Source: an uncultured Altererythrobacter sp.
Lineage (GTDB): Bacteria; Pseudomonadota; Alphaproteobacteria; Sphingomonadales; Sphingomonadaceae
Assembly (NCBI GenBank): GCA_946885545.1
Contig: CAMPGP010000108.1
Coordinates: 1 to 7,186, forward strand
Direction of reading: 5' to 3'
DNA length: 7,186 nt
Part shown: positions 1 to 5,193 of the stretch, in pieces
How the letters are laid out: each line of letters opens with the position of its first letter
Position numbering within the stretch: position 1 is the stretch's first letter
The notes under the pieces: model-generated
Database searches by the model: none
What the model saw: only the letters and a program-made list of their open reading frames with translations
What the model was told of the DNA's origin: nothing
Translations under genes and position numbers: made by a program

Positions 1-70
1 TCTCGCCGGTGCCCGCCATGACGATCGCGGCGCGATCCGGGCGCGACTGCGCATGGGTGATGGGGTGCAT
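1..70 (-). CDS. AMP-binding acyl-CoA synthetase-like protein, N-terminal fragment
   Basis: Only the first 23 codons are present; the rest lies beyond the left edge. The reading begins MHPITHAQSRPDRAAIVMAG, followed by TGE. This resembles the opening of many FadD-type AMP-dependent acyl-CoA or carboxylate ligases, where a 'HP..HA...PD.pAvimaGsGe' pattern precedes the first adenylation-domain helix. Such enzymes activate a fatty or aromatic acid with ATP and join it to coenzyme A in the cytoplasm. The start is supported by a good Shine-Dalgarno sequence, GGAGAG at 77-82, six bases upstream of the ATG. No catalytic motif (the P-loop-like or A8 motif) is inside the window, so both substrate and family rest on a short N-terminal similarity. 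The gene is separated from the M23 gene by a terminator, so it is probably its own transcription unit. Confidence 0.6.
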   Translation of the reverse strand, partial: MHPITHAQSRPDRAAIVMAGTGE

Positions 71-119
71 CCGGGTCTCTCCACTCACGGCGCCGTTCGG
101 GCGTCTCGTTGCGATACGA

Positions 120-147
120 AACCTAGCTTGCGCCCTGCTTCCTGCAA
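120..147 (-). promoter_or_regulatory. Possible sigma70-type promoter for the acyl-CoA synthetase-like gene
   Basis: Read on the minus strand, TTGCAG (142-147) and TAGGTT (120-125) are separated by 16 bases and lie about 50 bases upstream of the start codon at 70, just past the terminator of the preceding gene. The -35 box is a fair match and the -10 box a weak one. A 6-base inverted repeat, GCTTGC/GCAAGC, overlaps the same stretch and could be incidental or an operator. Placement is sensible but the match alone is not strong. Confidence 0.25.
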
Positions 148-175
148 GCGGAAATCCTCAGCGGCGCGAGACATG

Positions 176-205
176 AAAAAAGGCGGCGGGATCGCTCCCG
201 CCGCC
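176..205 (-). terminator. Rho-independent terminator after the M23 peptidase gene
   Basis: On the minus strand a perfect 10-base stem (GGCGGCGGGA with its complement, 196-205 and 182-191) with a four-base loop is followed directly by six T residues (176-181). Stem, short loop and U tract all fit an intrinsic terminator for transcripts running leftward out of the M23 gene, whose stop codon lies about 57 bases upstream. On the plus strand the stem is followed by TCTTG rather than a run of T, so it is directional. Confidence 0.88.
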
Positions 206-211
206 TCTTGT

Positions 212-252
212 CAGGCATCCTCTCCAATGCCTGCCCCTCGCTCCCCACGAGG
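212..252 (-). repeat. Two additional 3'-UTR hairpins before the terminator
   Basis: Between the M23 stop codon and the terminator are two more inverted repeats. CAGGCAT (212-218) pairs with ATGCCTG (227-233) across an 8-base loop, and CCTCG (236-240) pairs with CGAGG (248-252) across a 7-base loop. Neither is followed by a T run. They would form a row of three stem-loops at the mRNA 3' end together with the terminator, perhaps protecting it from exonucleases. The pairing is visible; the role is inferred. Confidence 0.5.
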
Positions 253-262
253 TGTGTAATGC

Positions 263-961
263 TTACTCGCCGCCGCCCATGCCGCCGGTGCCGGTCGCAA
301 GCGCGAAGGCCTGCTGCGCCTGGCTCTCGACCATGTATGGGATCGGATTGACCGCCTGGCCATCGACGCGCACTTCGTAGTGCAGGTGCGGACCGGTCGA
401 ACGGCCGGTCGAGCCGACATAGCCGATCACGTCGCCCTTCTTGACCCGTTGACCATCGGCGACCGCAATCTTCGACAGATGCGCGAAGCGGGTCTGGAGC
501 TGGGCGCCATGCTCGATCGAAACGAACAGGCCGTAGCTGCTGAAGCGATCGGCGCGGCTGATGAGGCCGTCCGCCGTCGCATAGACCGGGGTCCCGGTCG
601 GCGCGGCGAGATCGATGCCGGTGTGGGCGCGGCGGCCACCGAGAACCGGGTGGGTGCGCATTCCGTAGTCGCTGGTCAGGCGCGCGCCGTCGAGCGGCAT
701 CCGCGACGGAACCGCGATGCCCGTGGCGGCGATCGGCGTTTCGGCGCGCTCGCCGTCGAGCGTGCGCCAGCTGGCGAACAGTTCGCGGAACTGCTGGTCG
801 CCGCCGATCGTGCTGCCCTGTGCTTCCTGCACCGGTGCGGCCATGTCGACAGCTGCGGCGCTGGAGTTGGCGATTGCAGGAGTGGCGGCGACGGCAAGGA
901 AGGCGGCGCCAGCTGCAGCTGCAGCCTTGGCGATACGCCGAATGAAGGGTGTTGCGACCAA
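263..961 (-). CDS. Exported M23 family (LytM/lysostaphin-type) metallopeptidase
   Basis: This encodes 232 residues. M23 enzymes are zinc endopeptidases that cut peptide cross-links in peptidoglycan; some relatives only activate amidases. The N-terminus is a signal peptide: basic residues (FIRRIAK), an Ala-rich core to about residue 28, then a likely cleavage after AIA (31). Residues 32-90 are a low-complexity linker without a long coiled coil or LysM motif. The M23 domain covers about 91-210, with HTGID (H113, D117), H161 in FAHLS, and PHLHYEV (H192, H194), so the expected zinc ligands and catalytic histidines are all present. The start is TTG: no ATG or GTG occurs in frame between it and the upstream stop near 1081, and the next ATG (codon 40) would remove the signal peptide. 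GAGG at 970-973 lies eight bases upstream. The short tail is Gly-rich (GTGGMGGGE). The protein lies downstream of the glnE-bcp-DUF455 set after a 140-base gap and ends before a strong terminator. The family is secure; whether it acts in growth, division or recycling is not visible. Confidence 0.92.
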   Translation of the reverse strand: MVATPFIRRIAKAAAAAGAAFLAVAATPAIANSSAAAVDMAAPVQEAQGSTIGGDQQFRELFASWRTLDGERAETPIAATGIAVPSRMPLDGARLTSDYGMRTHPVLGGRRAHTGIDLAAPTGTPVYATADGLISRADRFSSYGLFVSIEHGAQLQTRFAHLSKIAVADGQRVKKGDVIGYVGSTGRSTGPHLHYEVRVDGQAVNPIPYMVESQAQQAFALATGTGGMGGGE

Positions 962-969
962 GATCCCGT

Positions 970-973
970 CCTC
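970..973 (-). promoter_or_regulatory. Shine-Dalgarno supporting the TTG start of the M23 gene
   Basis: GAGG on the minus strand lies eight bases before the TTG start codon at 961. It supports that unusual start, since no ATG or GTG precedes it in the open frame. Confidence 0.5.
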
Positions 974-1077
974 GTGTTCGCGGCCCGGAAGCCGCAGCGA
1001 TCCATGTCCACAGCAAGCAGTAACCTGCCCGTGCGACGCTTTTTTTCGAGATTGCGGAACCCCCCGCCGTCTCAGTG

Positions 1078-1105
1078 ATTATGGGGTAACTGGCGGTGCG
1101 CCTAA
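1078..1105 (-). promoter_or_regulatory. Possible promoter for the M23 peptidase gene
   Basis: The 140-base gap between the DUF455 stop codon and the M23 start has no gene. On the minus strand CATAAT (1078-1083) is a good -10 match, with TTAGGC (1100-1105) 16 bases upstream as a weak -35 overlapping the DUF455 stop codon. This would give a leader of about 110 bases that contains a run of seven A residues (1040-1046). No intrinsic terminator is visible in the gap, so read-through from the upstream genes is equally possible. Confidence 0.3.
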
Positions 1106-1917
1106 CTTGCAAGGCTTGCGTAGAAGTCTCGCGACAAACCGGCTGCCGAACGCGCTGAGTCGTTGAATGGCGGCTTCAGCGCGCCGCCAAAGTGCAATTC
1201 CACCAGTCTTTTCCAGCATTCCGGCGGGTTTTCGCCGCTCTCCCGGCACTGCGCGACGAAGTGCTTTGTGCCGAACCGGACATGCCGAATTTCGTCGTCA
1301 AGGATTCGCTGCAGGATCCGCGCGCCGTCTTCGTCGCCCTGCGCGCGTACGCGGTCGCGAATCGCGGGGGTGACGTCGAGGCCGCGCGCCTCGAGCACCA
1401 TCGGAACGACGGCGAGCCTGGCGCGCACGTCGTGGCGGGTGGCGTCGGCCGCTTCCCACAGGCCGCCGTGAGCGGGCAGCGCGCCGTAGTGCGATCCGAG
1501 CCGGTGGAGCTTGCGATCGAGAATCGCGAAATGCATCGCCTCGTCGGCGGCGACGGCGAGAAAGTCGTCGACGAATTCGCGCCCCATCTCCGCTCCGAAG
1601 CGGCCTGCCATGTCGAGTGCAAGGTCGATCGCGACGAACTCGATGTGCGCGAGCGCGTGCCACAGGGCGATCCGCCCGCGTTCAGACCCTGCCTTGCGGC
1701 GTTTGGGCATCCGGTTCGGCGGCAGCAGTTCGGGTTCCGCGGGCCAGGCCGGGCGATCGGGCACGTCGGTGTCGAAGCGCCAGTCGAGCCGCCCGAGGCG
1801 CCAGCGGCGCGCCACGTCGCGCGCGGCGAAGACCTTGGCCTTCGGCTCCGCCGTCAGCAGCGCGCCGCGAATCGCCGCCGCAAGCGTCTCGCGTGGATCG
1901 CTCGAAGCGCCGGTCAA
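1102..1917 (-). CDS. DUF455 ferritin-like domain protein, putative diiron protein
   Basis: This is a 271-residue cytoplasmic protein with no signal peptide or membrane segment. It matches the DUF455 (COG2833) group of the ferritin-like superfamily, whose biochemical function is not established. Visible features: an N-terminal helical stretch, the group-typical PPNRMPKR (66-73), then a four-helix core with carboxylate/histidine motifs. These are HIE (E93), DEAMHF (E126, H129), LEARGLDVTP (E176) and DDEIRH (E209, H212). Two ExxH pairs plus two further Glu residues are the ligand set expected for a diiron site. The best start is TTG at 1917, overlapping the bcp stop as TTGA. It gives the N-terminus MTGASSDPRETLAAAIRGAL. 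There is no other credible start at this point and no clear Shine-Dalgarno, so translation is probably coupled to bcp. A longer open frame to 2250 lies over bcp in another frame and is a shadow. The company of a peroxidase suggests an oxidative-stress, metal or oxygenase role, but that is inference. Confidence 0.85.
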   Translation of the reverse strand: MTGASSDPRETLAAAIRGALLTAEPKAKVFAARDVARRWRLGRLDWRFDTDVPDRPAWPAEPELLPPNRMPKRRKAGSERGRIALWHALAHIEFVAIDLALDMAGRFGAEMGREFVDDFLAVAADEAMHFAILDRKLHRLGSHYGALPAHGGLWEAADATRHDVRARLAVVPMVLEARGLDVTPAIRDRVRAQGDEDGARILQRILDDEIRHVRFGTKHFVAQCRESGENPPECWKRLVELHFGGALKPPFNDSARSAAGLSRDFYASLAS

Positions 1918-2387
1918 AGCGCCCGGGCCGCCGCGAGCACCTCGTCGGCATGGCCCGCGACCTTCACCTTGGGCCAGACCCGCGCGATCTTCCCGTCTTC
2001 GTCCACGAGGTAGGTGCTGCGGATCATGCCCATGAACGTCTTTCCGTACATCTTCTTCTCGCCCCACACGCCGAGCGCGTCGGACAGGCCGCCTTGCTCC
2101 GCATCGGTCGCGAGCGGCACCTTCAGATCGTGCTTGGCGATGAAGTTGCGGTGTTTCTGCGGCGAATCCTTGCTGACGCCGAGCAGCGCGACGCCCGCTT
2201 TCTCGAATTCGCCCGCGAGCGCGGTGAAATCCTTCGCTTCGGTGGTGCAACCCGGTGTGTTGTCCTTCGGATAGAAGAACACCGCCAGCTTGCGACCGCG
2301 AAAGTCGGATGGCTTCACCGTGCCGCCATCAGGGGTTTCCATCGCGACCTCGGGCATCGGGTCGCCGGCTTGCGGATAGTCGCTCAT
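1914..2387 (-). CDS. bcp: Thioredoxin-dependent peroxiredoxin, BCP/PrxQ family
   Basis: This is a 157-residue cytoplasmic peroxidase of the AhpC/TSA superfamily, which reduces hydrogen peroxide and organic hydroperoxides. The peroxidatic cysteine is C47 in the motif NTPGCTTEAKDF, with T44 and P45 before it and R123 (in MIRSTYLVDEDG) as the catalytic arginine; the C-terminal VWPKVKVAGHADEVL is also typical of BCP. Residue 52, where E. coli-type BCP carries its resolving cysteine, is Lys, and C47 is the only cysteine in the protein, so it must work as a one-Cys enzyme resolved by an external thiol. The ATG overlaps the glnE stop codon as ATGA, and GGAG at 2396-2399 lies eight bases upstream. 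Its own TGA overlaps the TTG start of the DUF455 gene. Length and motif order are normal for the family. Confidence 0.95.
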   Translation of the reverse strand: MSDYPQAGDPMPEVAMETPDGGTVKPSDFRGRKLAVFFYPKDNTPGCTTEAKDFTALAGEFEKAGVALLGVSKDSPQKHRNFIAKHDLKVPLATDAEQGGLSDALGVWGEKKMYGKTFMGMIRSTYLVDEDGKIARVWPKVKVAGHADEVLAAARAL

Positions 2388-5077
2388 TCGTCGGTCTCCA
2401 GTTTTTGTTCGAAAATGGCGTGCCAGGCTTGGGAGACGCAGCGGCGCGCCGCACCCAGCCGGTCCAGCAACTCGTCGATATCGCCGCAACCGCAGGCGGC
2501 CGCCAGTGCGCGTGCGGCTGCGGGTGTCGGCGGATCGAGCTCGGGCGCGAGCAGACGTCCGGCGACCAGCAGCCGCGTCATCATCCGCTCGGCCTCCGCC
2601 ATCTCCCGCGGCAGAAACCCGCGTTCGGAGAGGCAGTCGATCGCCTGGCCCAGATCGGCGAACACGCAGGCCCGCTCGCGCAGCTGGAGGTAGTGGACCA
2701 GGAATTCGAGATCGACCAGCCCACCGCGCAGCAGCTTGGCGTCGAGCGGCCCTCGCGGTGGCTTGTTGGCCGCCATCTCGCCGCGCATCTTGAGCACGTC
2801 CTCGCGCAGATTCGCCGGATCGCGCGCCTGACCGAGCGCATCGGCGACGACGCTTTCGAGGGCTGCGCGCGCCTCGGGCGAGCCGTAGATCGGCCTGGCG
2901 CGGGTCAGGGCCATATGCTCCCAGGTCCACGCGTCCTCGCGCTGGTAGCGCGCGAAGCTGTCGAGGCTCACCGCGAGCGGTCCTTGCGCCCCTTGAGGGC
3001 GGAGCCGCGTATCGACCTCGTAGAGCGCGCCTTGCGCAGTCGGAACGCTCAACGCGCCACTGACGCGCTGCGCGAGGCGGTTGAAGTAGTGGGTCGCGCC
3101 GAGCGGGCGGGCGCCGTCGGATTCGGCGCCGTGATCGCCGGTGAAGAGGTAGACCATGTCGAGGTCGGAAGCGTGGGTCAGCTCGCCGCCGCCGAGCCTG
3201 CCGAGCCCGAGCACCAGCAGCTCGCCGCCCGGCACGGTGCCGTGCTTGGCGGCGAAATCCTGCTCGGTGGTGCGCGCGGCGATGTCGAGCGCGGCTTCGG
3301 CGGTGCGCGATAGCGCGGCGGCGATCGCGAGCGGGTCGTGCACCCCTTCGATGAGCTGGACGCCGAGCGCGAAGCGGGTCTCGCCGGTGACCACCCGGAT
3401 GCGGTCGAGCGCCGCTTCGTAGTCGTCGCCCGTTTCGCCCCGCGCCATCTTCGCGGCGAGGTCCTCGACCGTGCCCGGCAGGTCGAGCGCGCTCTTGTCG
3501 ATCAGCGCATCGAGCAGGTCGGGGCGGCGCGCGAGCTCCTCGGCGAGCGGCGGCGCGAGCGTGAGCACGCCGACGAGCTGGTCGAGCAGGCCCGGACGCG
3601 CGTCGAGCAGGCGGAACAGGTTGATGGCGCTCGATGCCCTGGCAATCAGATCTTCCCACAGGAGCAGCGCGCGGCGCGGGTCGGGTGCCTCGGCGAGCGC
3701 ATCGAGCAGGCGCGGAAGGAGCGCATCGAACGAGGCGCGCGCCGCCCCGCTGCGGAGCGAACGGATATGCCCGTCGCTCCAGCTCGCGATCCGCTCGGCC
3801 AGCGCGTCGGCCTCGTCGAAACCAAGGCGCGTCAGCCGCGCTGGCAAGCTCTCGCTCGCACCGTTTTCACCGGCCGCTTCGGACTTGTCGAGCAGGCGAT
3901 CGTAGCGTTCGGCAACGGCGCCGCAGAGCGGGCCGAGTTCGGCCAGAAGCGCGGCTCCGTCGGCCAGTCCGTCGAGCCGGGCGACGCGGTCGAGCGCCTC
4001 GCCCGCTGGAATGCTGTGCGTCTGGTGATCCTCCAGCATCTGGATCCGGTGCTCGATAGTGCGCAGCCGGTCGTAGCTTCGCCCGAGCAGGTCGGCATCC
4101 TCAGCGGTGATGTGCCCCGCCGCGGCTAGCGCATCGAGCGCCGCGCGCGTGCCGCGTAGCCGCAACGAACGGTCGCGCCCGCCGTGGATCATCTGGTGCG
4201 CCTGAGCGAAGAACTCGATCTCGCGAATCCCGCCGCGGCCGAGCTTGAGGTTGAACCCCGGCCCCGGCTCGGTCGGCCCGGCGTGCTGCTCGCGGATGCG
4301 CGAGGTGAGCCGCCCGATCTCCTCGATCGCGCCGAAATCGAGGCTGCGGCGCCAGACGAAGGGGCGGATCGCGGCGAGGAATTCCTCGCCCTGCGCGACA
4401 TCGCCCGCGGCGGCGCGGGCACGGATATAGGCCGCGCGCTCCCATGCCAGCGCGGAGCTTTCGTAATGCCCCAGCGCCGCGTCGAGCGAGATCGCGAGCG
4501 GGCTGACCTCGGACGCCGGGCGCAGCCGCAGGTCGACCCGGAAGACATAGCCTTCTGCGGTATTGGCGGAAAGCAGCTGCACGATCTCGCGCGCATAGCG
4601 TTGCGCCGCCTCGCCCGGTTCGTCGCGCGAGCGCCGGGGAAGGGTCTCGGGATCGTAGAGCAGGATCGGGTCGATGTCGGAGCTGTAGTTGAGCTCGCCC
4701 GCGCCATGCTTGCCGAGCGCGAGCGCGATCATGCCCGCAGGCGCCGCGTCCTCGACCCGCCGCGAAATCGCCTCGCCTATCGCGCGGTCGAGCGCGCGGT
4801 CGGCGAGGTGCGACAGTTCGTCCATGACCCGATCGAGCGGAAAGGCACCCGCGAGGTCGCCCACCGCCAGCGCCGTGGCGAAGGCGAGCCGCTCGCGCCG
4901 CAGCGACACCTCGCAACTCGGCGCGCCCTCGCCCGCACTACGCGCCCAGGCGAGCGCCGCTTCGCCCTCGCCTGCCGCCAGCAGCTCCTCGAGCGCGGGC
5001 TGGCGGTCGAGCGCGCGCGCGAGAAAGGGGGCGTTGGCGCGCGCCCGTGCGATCGCATCCGGCCAGTCGAAGCTCAT
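2384..5077 (-). CDS. glnE: Bifunctional glutamine synthetase adenylyltransferase / adenylyl-removing enzyme
   Basis: This is an 897-residue cytoplasmic regulator that adenylylates glutamine synthetase (lowering its activity) and removes the AMP by phosphorolysis, under control of PII and glutamine in characterised relatives. E. coli GlnE is about 946 residues, so the length is normal. Two nucleotidyltransferase domains are seen. The N-terminal adenylyl-removing one has GKHGAGELNYSSDID (122-136; D134, D136) and VDLRLRPASEVSPLA (181-195). The C-terminal adenylyl-transferring one has LGRLGGGELTHASDLD (625-640; D638, D640) and VDTRLRPQGAQGPLA (688-702). Other family hallmarks are GRGGIREIEFFAQ (280-292) and LLRGGLVDLEFLVHY (782-796). 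The start MSFDWPDA is chosen because the preceding 27 codons of open frame are Arg-rich and unlike the family; AGGGA lies eight bases upstream. No glnA or PII gene is in the window. It is the first gene of the glnE-bcp-DUF455 set. Confidence 0.96.
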   Translation of the reverse strand: MSFDWPDAIARARANAPFLARALDRQPALEELLAAGEGEAALAWARSAGEGAPSCEVSLRRERLAFATALAVGDLAGAFPLDRVMDELSHLADRALDRAIGEAISRRVEDAAPAGMIALALGKHGAGELNYSSDIDPILLYDPETLPRRSRDEPGEAAQRYAREIVQLLSANTAEGYVFRVDLRLRPASEVSPLAISLDAALGHYESSALAWERAAYIRARAAAGDVAQGEEFLAAIRPFVWRRSLDFGAIEEIGRLTSRIREQHAGPTEPGPGFNLKLGRGGIREIEFFAQAHQMIHGGRDRSLRLRGTRAALDALAAAGHITAEDADLLGRSYDRLRTIEHRIQMLEDHQTHSIPAGEALDRVARLDGLADGAALLAELGPLCGAVAERYDRLLDKSEAAGENGASESLPARLTRLGFDEADALAERIASWSDGHIRSLRSGAARASFDALLPRLLDALAEAPDPRRALLLWEDLIARASSAINLFRLLDARPGLLDQLVGVLTLAPPLAEELARRPDLLDALIDKSALDLPGTVEDLAAKMARGETGDDYEAALDRIRVVTGETRFALGVQLIEGVHDPLAIAAALSRTAEAALDIAARTTEQDFAAKHGTVPGGELLVLGLGRLGGGELTHASDLDMVYLFTGDHGAESDGARPLGATHYFNRLAQRVSGALSVPTAQGALYEVDTRLRPQGAQGPLAVSLDSFARYQREDAWTWEHMALTRARPIYGSPEARAALESVVADALGQARDPANLREDVLKMRGEMAANKPPRGPLDAKLLRGGLVDLEFLVHYLQLRERACVFADLGQAIDCLSERGFLPREMAEAERMMTRLLVAGRLLAPELDPPTPAAARALAAACGCGDIDELLDRLGAARRCVSQAWHAIFEQKLETDE

Positions 5078-5137
5078 GCGCGCTTCCCTGCCGCCTCGCC
5101 GCTTCCGGCACAAGCGCCCCGAGGTGCCCGACTTGCG

Positions 5138-5172
5138 GCGACGCGCCCGACCTGCCAAGCAGCGCGCGTCGC
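5138..5172. repeat. 9-base inverted repeat in the glnE / M28 divergent region
   Basis: GCGACGCGC (5138-5146) and GCGCGTCGC (5164-5172) are perfect inverted copies separated by 17 bases. The repeat lies in the 116-base gap (5078-5193) between two divergently transcribed genes, 21 bases upstream of the M28 start codon. It could be an operator for a dimeric regulator or a leader hairpin. No convincing -35/-10 pair could be placed in the gap for either gene. Confidence 0.4.
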
Positions 5173-5180
5173 AGACTTGA

Positions 5181-5188
5181 GAGAGAGA
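5181..5188 (+). promoter_or_regulatory. Purine-rich ribosome-binding site of the M28 peptidase gene
   Basis: GAGAGAGA ends five bases before the ATG at 5194. It selects this start, which creates a complete lipoprotein signal peptide, over the more upstream in-frame starts from 5047. Confidence 0.6.
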
Positions 5189-5193
5189 TTTTC

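Noticed and set aside
898..936. Short GCAGCT tandem repeat near the start of the M23 gene
   Set aside because: It encodes the alanine-rich core of the signal peptide; this is explained by coding and is too short to call a repeat element.
1039..1046. Run of seven T on the plus strand as a possible terminator
   Set aside because: No stable hairpin directly precedes it and no plus-strand gene ends there.
123..1112. Minus-strand open frame of 329 codons across the M23 gene
   Set aside because: It is out of frame with the M23 peptidase, whose catalytic motifs are all in the other frame. Its translation is Arg-rich low-complexity text and it runs through the terminator.
1617..2693. Plus-strand open frames of several hundred codons across DUF455, bcp and glnE
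   Set aside because: They are antisense shadows of three recognised minus-strand genes and show no domain motif or plausible start signal.
2388..3659. Long extension upstream of bcp in the same frame
   Set aside because: The extension lies over glnE in another frame and is Arg/Ala-rich. bcp has its own ATG with a Shine-Dalgarno and a normal family N-terminus.
5047..5193. 49-codon N-terminal extension of the M28 gene and 27-codon extension of glnE across the divergent gap
   Set aside because: Both extensions would overlap each other on opposite strands. The M28 extension would bury the lipoprotein signal peptide, and the glnE extension is Arg-rich and unlike the family.
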